From Actinopolyspora erythraea (lineage in GTDB: Bacteria; Actinomycetota; Actinomycetes; Mycobacteriales; Pseudonocardiaceae), in NCBI RefSeq assembly GCF_002263515.1, contig NZ_CP022752.1:2046001-2110000 (forward strand): a stretch of DNA of 64,000 bases, written 5' to 3'. Position numbers and translations under genes: made by a program. Below, in pieces: positions 58,791 to 64,000 of this stretch; the stretch's first letter is position 1; each line of letters opens with the position of its first letter. The notes under the pieces were generated by a model. It saw only the letters and a list, made by a program, of their open reading frames with translations, was not told the DNA's origin and made no database searches.

Positions 58791-60874
58791 GTGTTCACCT
58801 CCTCGACACCGGAGATCGAAACGGCCGCGACCTTGAACTCGGGAATGCCGCTGCGCGGGTCCAGCACGGGGTTCGTGAGCAGGTTCGCGCAGCCCGTGCC
58901 GGGGTAGTGGATCGGCAGGAAGAGGGTGTCCTGCCGCATCGAGCCGTCCAGCCTCGCGCGGGCGAGGGCAGTGCCGCGTGCGGAGCTCACGCGTGCCAGT
59001 TGTCCGTCGCGGACCCCGGACCGGGCCGCGGTGTCCGGATGCAGTCGTACGAACGACTCAGGTTCTGCCTCGGAGAGTTCCTCGACACGGCGGGTCTGCT
59101 CGCCGGTCTGGTAGTGCCCGGAGATCCTGCCGGTGGTGGCGACCAGCGGGTACTCGTGGCCGGTGGACTCGGCGGGACCGTGCCAGTCCACCGCCGTGAA
59201 ACGCGCCCTGCCGTCCGGATGCGCGAACGAGTCCAGGAACAGCCGAGGGGTTCCCGGGTGCTGCGAGCCCCGTTCGGGGGCGGCCGGGCACGGCCAGTGC
59301 AGCGGCTCCCCCGAGTCGAGGCGCTCGTAGTCGATGCCCGAGTAGTCGGCGGGACCGCCTGCCGAGGCCCGCGCCAGTTCGTCGAAGACCGTGCTCGCGC
59401 GGGTCGGGAAACTCGCCTCCGGCTGCCCGAGGCGGGTGGCCAGCCCGCGGAGGACCTCCAGGTCGGACCTCGCCCGGCCGGGAGGGGGCAGCAGCGCCCG
59501 TCTGCGCAGCACCCTGCCTTCGAGGTTGGTCATGGTGCCCTCCTCCTCGGCCCACTGCGTGACGGGCAGCACCACATCAGCCATCCGAGTGGTCTCGGAG
59601 GGGAGGAAGTCGGCGACCACGAGCAGGTCCAGCCTCGACAACTGCGCTCGCGCGAGTCCGGTGTGCGGAGCGGAGAGCACCGGATTGGCGCCGAACACGA
59701 GAAGTGCCCTGATGCCTCCCGCCGTCCCGGCGGACTCCAGCAGCCGGGTGGCCGGTATCCCCGGGCCGGGCAGGCTCTTCTCGGCGACTCCCCACACCCC
59801 TGCGACATGCGCGCGGGCGCCGGGGTCGGTGATGGAACGGTAACCGGGCAGCTGGTCGGCCTTCTGGCCGTGCTCCCTGCCTCCCTGCCCGTTCCCCTGG
59901 CCGGTCAGGCAGCCGTATCCGCTGCCGGTCACGCCGGGCAGCCCCAGCGCGAGCGCGAGGTTGATGAACCCGGCGACCGTGTCGGCACCGTCGCCGTGCT
60001 GTTCGGCTCCTCTGCCGGTGAGCACGTAGGCGCGCCGCGCCCCGGCCAGCATCCGAACGGCCTGCCGCTGCGCGGAGGCGGGAACCCCCGTCACTCGTTC
60101 GACCCGTTCCGGCCACCAGCTGACCGCTCGGGCCCAGGCCTGTTCGAATCCGGTGGTGCGACGTGCCGTGTACTCGGGGTCGTGCCATCCCTCGCTCACG
60201 GCGATGTGCAGCAGTCCCAGCGCCAGCGCCAGGTCGGTTCCGGGGCGCGGCCGCAGATGCAGCTTCGCCCGTTCGGCCGTGGCGCTGCGACGTGGATCGA
60301 TCACCACCAGCTCGGCCCCTTCGAGGTGCTGCATCAGCGGCGGCATGGTCTCGGCGGGATTGCCGCCCGCCAGCAGGATCACCTCGGCGTCGTCGAGGTC
60401 GGTGACCGGGAACGGCAGGCCCCGGTCCACCCCGAACGCGGCGTTGCCGGCGGTCGCCGCGGCGGCCATGCAGAACCGGCCGTTGTAGTCGATGCGGCTG
60501 GTTCCCAGTGCCAGCCGCGCGAATTTTCCGAGCGAGTAGGCCTTCTCGTTGGTCAGTCCCCCGCCGCCGAAGACGCCGACGGCGTCCGGGCCGTGCTCGG
60601 AGACGAGCTCGCGGAGCTTCGTGGCGACCCGGTCGAGAGCGTCGTCCCAGTCCGTGGCGGCCAGGCCGCCGTACTCGTTCCGCAGCAGCGGTTCGTACAG
60701 CCGGTCGGGACTCCCGAGTACCTCGGGGGCGGTCCAGCCCTTGCGGCAGAGACCACCGCGGTTGACGGGAAACCACGAGGGGGAGACCGACACCGCGCCC
60801 GTGCCGCCGGTCAGTTCCGTGCCGCACTGCAACGCGCAGTACGGGCAGTGAGTAGCCACGTGGTGTTCGGCCAT
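58787..60874 (-). CDS. nasC: Assimilatory nitrate reductase catalytic subunit
   Basis: A 695-residue cytoplasmic molybdopterin (bis-MGD) enzyme reducing nitrate to nitrite. The N-terminal [4Fe-4S] site is CPYCALQCGT with the fourth Cys in GGLCRKGW. GRFCMAAAATAGNAAFGVDRG has the Mo ligand Cys expected for Nap/Nas types, split here as GRFCMAAAA. TGRGAEQHGDGADTV, TGQGNGQGGREHGQKADQLP and GHYQTGEQTRR are cofactor-binding regions. It has no C-terminal BFD domain; that domain sits in the next protein. ATG 60874 follows GGGAGG by 6 bases. First gene of the operon; no Tat signal, as suits an assimilatory enzyme. Confidence 0.93.
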   Translation of the reverse strand: MAEHHVATHCPYCALQCGTELTGGTGAVSVSPSWFPVNRGGLCRKGWTAPEVLGSPDRLYEPLLRNEYGGLAATDWDDALDRVATKLRELVSEHGPDAVGVFGGGGLTNEKAYSLGKFARLALGTSRIDYNGRFCMAAAATAGNAAFGVDRGLPFPVTDLDDAEVILLAGGNPAETMPPLMQHLEGAELVVIDPRRSATAERAKLHLRPRPGTDLALALGLLHIAVSEGWHDPEYTARRTTGFEQAWARAVSWWPERVERVTGVPASAQRQAVRMLAGARRAYVLTGRGAEQHGDGADTVAGFINLALALGLPGVTGSGYGCLTGQGNGQGGREHGQKADQLPGYRSITDPGARAHVAGVWGVAEKSLPGPGIPATRLLESAGTAGGIRALLVFGANPVLSAPHTGLARAQLSRLDLLVVADFLPSETTRMADVVLPVTQWAEEEGTMTNLEGRVLRRRALLPPPGRARSDLEVLRGLATRLGQPEASFPTRASTVFDELARASAGGPADYSGIDYERLDSGEPLHWPCPAAPERGSQHPGTPRLFLDSFAHPDGRARFTAVDWHGPAESTGHEYPLVATTGRISGHYQTGEQTRRVEELSEAEPESFVRLHPDTAARSGVRDGQLARVSSARGTALARARLDGSMRQDTLFLPIHYPGTGCANLLTNPVLDPRSGIPEFKVAAVSISGVEEVNT

Positions 60875-61093
60875 TCGCCGCCTCCCGATCTCCCCGCACG
60901 GTCGCCGTAGCCTGCGGATTCGTTGAAGGAGTCTAGGAAGACAGTGTTTCCCGGTCTCGGGTTTCGTGTTGCGCTTCGGAAAAGGTGAGTTACCCGAAGT
61001 TCACGCCGCCGAGCGGGGGTTGTGCGTTCGAGTCGACCGGCGTGGCGTCGACGGGGTCAACCTGCCGGCGATCCCGGAGAGCGGCGTGGGACC

Positions 61094-61930
61094 GTGGTGG
61101 ACGTGGCCGAGTGGAACGAGGAAGACGCGGCGGCTTGGCAGCGGGCGTGTGAGCTGGTCGCGGCCGCGCGCAGGATCACGGTGTTGACCGGGGCGGGTAT
61201 CTCCACCGGGGCCGGCATCCCGGACTTCCGCGGTCCCGACGGGGTCTGGACGCGCGATCCGGAGGCGCAGCGCCTCAGCGACATCGACAGCTACCTGGCC
61301 GACCCCGAGGTCCGGCGCGCGGCCTGGCGCGGTCGTGCGCGACATCCCGCTTGGGAGGCCGAACCCGGACCGGCCCACCACGCTCTCACCGAGCTGGCGA
61401 ACTCGGGGAGGCTCCGTGCGCTGCTGACGCAGAACATAGACGAGCTCCACCAGCGTGCCGGGCTCGATCCCGAACTCGTGCTGGAGCTGCACGGCTCGAT
61501 GTTCGGCACCGTGTGCCTGGACTGTTCCGAGCGGGGAACCATGCGTGCCGCGCTGAACAGGGTGGCGGCGGGCGAGGAGGACCCGCCCTGCCGAAGTTGC
61601 GGCGGCATCCTCAAGTCGGCGACCGTCTCCTTCGGGCAAGCCCTGGATCCGGAGGTGGTTCGGGCCGGGCAGCGGGCCGCGATGGACTGCGACCTCTTTC
61701 TGGCGGTGGGCACCTCGTTGACGGTGCACCCCGCCGCCGGTTTCGCCGAACTGGCGGTACGGGCGGGCGCGGACCTGATCGTCTGCAACGCGGAGCCGAC
61801 CCCCTACGACGACCAGGCGGCTGCCGTGCTGCGCGGTGACCTCGACGAGACACTGCCCCGGTTGCTCTCCGTCCCCACGGTGCCGAACTCGCGCCCGCTG
61901 CGTACCTGGGCCGATCCCAGCACTTGGTGA
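61094..61930 (+). CDS. Sir2-family NAD-dependent protein deacylase
   Basis: A 278-residue sirtuin removing acyl groups from protein lysines with NAD. Signatures are LTGAGISTGAGIPDFRGPDG (NAD site), TQNIDELHQRAG, the catalytic His in ELHGSMF, and a zinc site with CLDC and CRSC. VGTSLTVHPAAG completes the fold. GTG 61094 is chosen with GGAGAG nearby; GTG codons at 61097 and 61103 are equally possible. In actinobacteria such enzymes regulate acyl-CoA synthetases, but no target is adjacent. It is divergent from nasC. Confidence 0.9.
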   Translation: MVDVAEWNEEDAAAWQRACELVAAARRITVLTGAGISTGAGIPDFRGPDGVWTRDPEAQRLSDIDSYLADPEVRRAAWRGRARHPAWEAEPGPAHHALTELANSGRLRALLTQNIDELHQRAGLDPELVLELHGSMFGTVCLDCSERGTMRAALNRVAAGEEDPPCRSCGGILKSATVSFGQALDPEVVRAGQRAAMDCDLFLAVGTSLTVHPAAGFAELAVRAGADLIVCNAEPTPYDDQAAAVLRGDLDETLPRLLSVPTVPNSRPLRTWADPSTW

Positions 61931-62251
61931 TCTCCCGGGCGACTCCCGCGCCACCTCGGTAGGGGCGTTGCTGTGGCCGGGAGTGTCCACGTGCGGCCTT
62001 CCCGCTACGGCTCTCCCGCACGAGTGGTGCGGCCGTTGCCCCGCATCGCCGCTCTTTCTCCTCCCCCGTTCCCCCGTACTTCCGCGTGACGGGACGCTGG
62101 TGTCCCACTCGCGGGTGAGTATGGGCGTGTCGCTCGACTTGATCCGAATCCGGCTCGGGTGCTCGTGGCATATTCCGTGATCGAAACACCGCCCGGTGTG
62201 GTGATTCCCGTCGTCGAACGGATGTCCTCGACTCTTCGGGAGGGAACGGTC
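61931..62251. other. Intergenic region, nothing assigned
   Basis: A 321-base gap between the sirtuin and the NlpC/P60 gene. An AT-richer stretch at about 62135-62185 may hold the promoter of the latter. The frame upstream of the NlpC/P60 start is open from 62159 but reads as leader, not protein. No hairpin or repeat was seen. Confidence 0.4.
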
Positions 62252-63619
62252 ATGGTGCGATCCCGCGGTGGTGGTAGTCCTCCGGGAGCCGGTGCTGCCG
62301 GGGGGAGCTGTGGCTCCCGTGCGGGGACGTCCGCGTCGTGCCGTGTCCTCGTGCCGCTGCTGGTCGTCCTGCTGGGGGCCGCCGTGCCCGGAACCGGGCT
62401 CTCGGTGCCCCCGCGACCACCGGATCCGGATCGGCAGCGGCTCCGGGAGGAACGTGCCGAGGTACGCCACAACGCCGAGCGGGTGCGCGGGTTGGCGGGC
62501 CGGCTCGCCGAGGTCGAGTCCGAGTTGGCCGAACTCTCCGCCGAGGTCGAAGGCGCTATGGAGCGGGCGAACAAGGCCCGGGTGGACCTGCGGCGTGCCG
62601 AGCGTTCCCTCGCCGAGTCCGAGGGAGCGGCGCGGGCCGCCGAGGCCGCGTCCGAACTCGCCGCGCGACGTCTGGTCCGACATCGCGAGCGGGTGGACGA
62701 GTTCATCGAGGGCAGTTACAAGCAGGGAAGCCTGGTGGGGTCGATCCCCGCGTTCGTGGGGGCGGACAGTGCCGGCGAGGCGCTCGACCGGGCGAGCTTG
62801 CTCCGGGTGCTGGCCCGTTCCCAGCTGGATGTCCTGGAGGAACTGCGCGAGGCCCGGATAGCCAGGGCGAACAGGGACGCCGCCACACGGGACGCGGTCC
62901 GCACGGCCGAGCGGAAGCACCGCGCGGCGGAGCAGGCCCGTGCGGCGGCCGAAGCGGCCCGCCGCAGGGCGGTGACCGCTCGTGACGCCCGGCGCGCCGA
63001 ACTGGCCGAGCTGCGTGCCGAACGCCAGCGGGCCCGGCGTCGCCTGAACGCCGCGCGCGCCGAGGTGAACGCGCTCGAGGAGCGCCGAGACAGGCGTCCC
63101 CGCCGTGAGCGGGCGGGTGCCGACGGAGCACCGGCGACGGCGTCACCCGGGACCACCCCTTCCCCGGGTGGGGACGGGACCGAGGCGCCGAACACCTCGT
63201 CACGGGTGGAGACGGTGGTGTCGAGGGCGCTTTCCCAGCGGGGGGTCACCTACGCGTGGGGTGGTGGCAGTGCCGACGGGCCGACCCGGGGGATACGCGA
63301 CGGTGGCGTGGCCGATGCCCACGGGGACTACCGCAAGATCGGGTTCGACTGCTCGGGGCTGATGGTCTATGCCTTCGCCGGGGTGGGGGTGCGGTTGCCC
63401 CACTACAGCGGTTATCAGTACCGAGCGGGTACTCGGCTGCCGCTGGCCCGCAAACAGCGCGGTGACATGCTGTTCTGGCGCGACGGGGGAGGTGTGCACC
63501 ACGTGGCGTTGTATCTGGGTGGCGGGCGGATGGTCGAGGCGCCCCACTCGGGTGCTCGTGTTCGGGTTACGCGGGTGAGGTACTCCGGGATCGCGCCCTA
63601 CGTGGTGCGCTTGTTCTGA
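62252..63619 (+). CDS. Secreted NlpC/P60 peptidoglycan hydrolase with coiled coil (RipA-like)
   Basis: A 455-residue exported cell-wall hydrolase. The signal region is a Gly/Ser/Arg-rich start then LVPLLVVLLGAAVPG (about residues 35-50). A long Ala/Arg/Glu-rich coiled coil runs from about 65 to 280. A short Pro/Gly/Thr linker leads to the NlpC/P60 domain (about 310-455) with catalytic Cys in IGFDCSGLMVY, His in GGVHHVALYLG and a third polar residue near APHSG. It would cleave the stem peptide between positions 2 and 3 during division, as RipA does. ATG 62252 has GGGAGGGAA upstream. The coiled coil may inhibit or localise the enzyme. Confidence 0.9.
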   Translation: MVRSRGGGSPPGAGAAGGSCGSRAGTSASCRVLVPLLVVLLGAAVPGTGLSVPPRPPDPDRQRLREERAEVRHNAERVRGLAGRLAEVESELAELSAEVEGAMERANKARVDLRRAERSLAESEGAARAAEAASELAARRLVRHRERVDEFIEGSYKQGSLVGSIPAFVGADSAGEALDRASLLRVLARSQLDVLEELREARIARANRDAATRDAVRTAERKHRAAEQARAAAEAARRRAVTARDARRAELAELRAERQRARRRLNAARAEVNALEERRDRRPRRERAGADGAPATASPGTTPSPGGDGTEAPNTSSRVETVVSRALSQRGVTYAWGGGSADGPTRGIRDGGVADAHGDYRKIGFDCSGLMVYAFAGVGVRLPHYSGYQYRAGTRLPLARKQRGDMLFWRDGGGVHHVALYLGGGRMVEAPHSGARVRVTRVRYSGIAPYVVRLF

Positions 63620-63625
63620 ATCGGC

Positions 63626-63665
63626 GACCGGCCGTTCGTCTCCCGGTCTCGGAGAGCGGCCGGTC
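63626..63665. terminator. Hairpin after the NlpC/P60 gene
   Basis: Arms 63626-63634 and 63657-63665 pair over 9 bp, with a further small stem inside the 22-base loop. It starts 7 bases after the NlpC/P60 stop and faces the minus-strand MarR gene. No T tract. Confidence 0.5.
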
Positions 63666-63802
63666 CCGATGGGGTGTGCGGTGTGCGGTGTGTTGAATCG
63701 TCTCGTCGCGGTGGACGGTCCCGGCGGCCGCGCGCGACGAGCGGGGACACGCCGCGTGGCCCTCCGCTCGGGGAGCCGTGTCGGAGGCATGCCCCGCTGT
63801 CC

Positions 63803-64000
63803 TCACTCCTCCGCGTTGGCCGTGCGCAGTGTCCGCATCGCGGCGGCCAGTTGTTCGGAGGCCTCGGGGCCGAGCGGCCCGAGAACGGTGCGACGCAGGA
63901 TCTCAGCGCAGGCGTGTTTCGCCGACTCCGCGGTCACGCGACCGTGGTCGGTCAGCGCCACGTAGGTGACGCGACGGTCGGTGTCGCAGGGCTGTCTGCG
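63803..64000 (-). CDS. MarR-family regulator, C-terminal part (cut by window edge)
   Basis: The last 65 residues of a MarR-type regulator; the 5' end lies beyond the window. The wing and the C-terminal dimer helix are visible: DTDRRVTYVALTDHGR matches the family's second wing strand (normally DRR...LTxxG), followed by LGPLGPEASEQLAAAMRTL. The recognition helix is not included. Function unknown; MarR genes commonly answer to phenolic compounds or oxidants. Confidence 0.85.
   Translation of the reverse strand, partial: RRQPCDTDRRVTYVALTDHGRVTAESAKHACAEILRRTVLGPLGPEASEQLAAAMRTLRTANAEE

Overview
The window is a high-GC actinobacterial chromosome segment, most like Pseudonocardiales (Saccharopolyspora/Actinopolyspora type). 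The signs are GTG and TTG starts, a mycobacterium-like order pgsA2-garA-bifunctional nuclease-MerR-gcvP, an ergothioneine operon, an AcnR-type regulator, and paired mini zinc-finger proteins of a kind seen in that order. The genus is inferred. No tRNA, rRNA, insertion sequence, prophage or CRISPR array was seen.

1-9 kb: metF, a Tat-exported PhoX-like protein, a SnoaL-like protein, a fused 2-oxoacid dehydrogenase E1 translationally coupled to a LysR regulator, an aldehyde dehydrogenase and a small secreted DUF6355-like protein. 9.3-15.8 kb is a decay zone. It holds a frameshifted amidohydrolase, an orphan YezG-like immunity protein, a doubly frameshifted epimerase, and the remains of a carnitine locus (BCCT transporter, carnitine dehydrogenase, thioesterase) beside an intact crotonase. 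15.8-22.7 kb: a DHA2 MFS exporter, malonyl-CoA ligase matB, a secreted GH20 N-acetylhexosaminidase with a DasR-like site, and a CHT-like choline symporter.

23.5-30.5 kb: CDP-alcohol phosphatidyltransferase, garA, bifunctional nuclease, MerR regulator, a tandem glycine riboswitch, gcvP and a cysteine-less HesB-like protein. This block joins FHA-based control of nitrogen and carbon flow to glycine cleavage. 30.5-40.2 kb: a DNA glycosylase-like protein, two coupled CNNM/CBS membrane proteins, a TIGR03086 protein, a POT peptide transporter, and a DUF3616/FUSC pair.

40.3-49.1 kb: acnR and aconitase (acn) on the minus strand are separated by the plus-strand egtABCD operon and a minus-strand pair of mini zinc-finger genes; egtE is not present. 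49.4-53.6 kb: a 41-residue ORF, a zinc alcohol/formaldehyde dehydrogenase, a hypothetical protein, a DUF574 methyltransferase with an unclear start, and a degenerate beta-helix exoprotein gene. 53.7-60.9 kb: a five-gene assimilatory nitrate/nitrite reduction operon in which each junction overlaps by 4 bases (nasC, nasB-like, nirB, nirD, siroheme chelatase). 61-64 kb: a Sir2 deacylase, a secreted NlpC/P60 peptidoglycan hydrolase with a coiled coil, and the 3' end of a MarR gene cut by the window edge.
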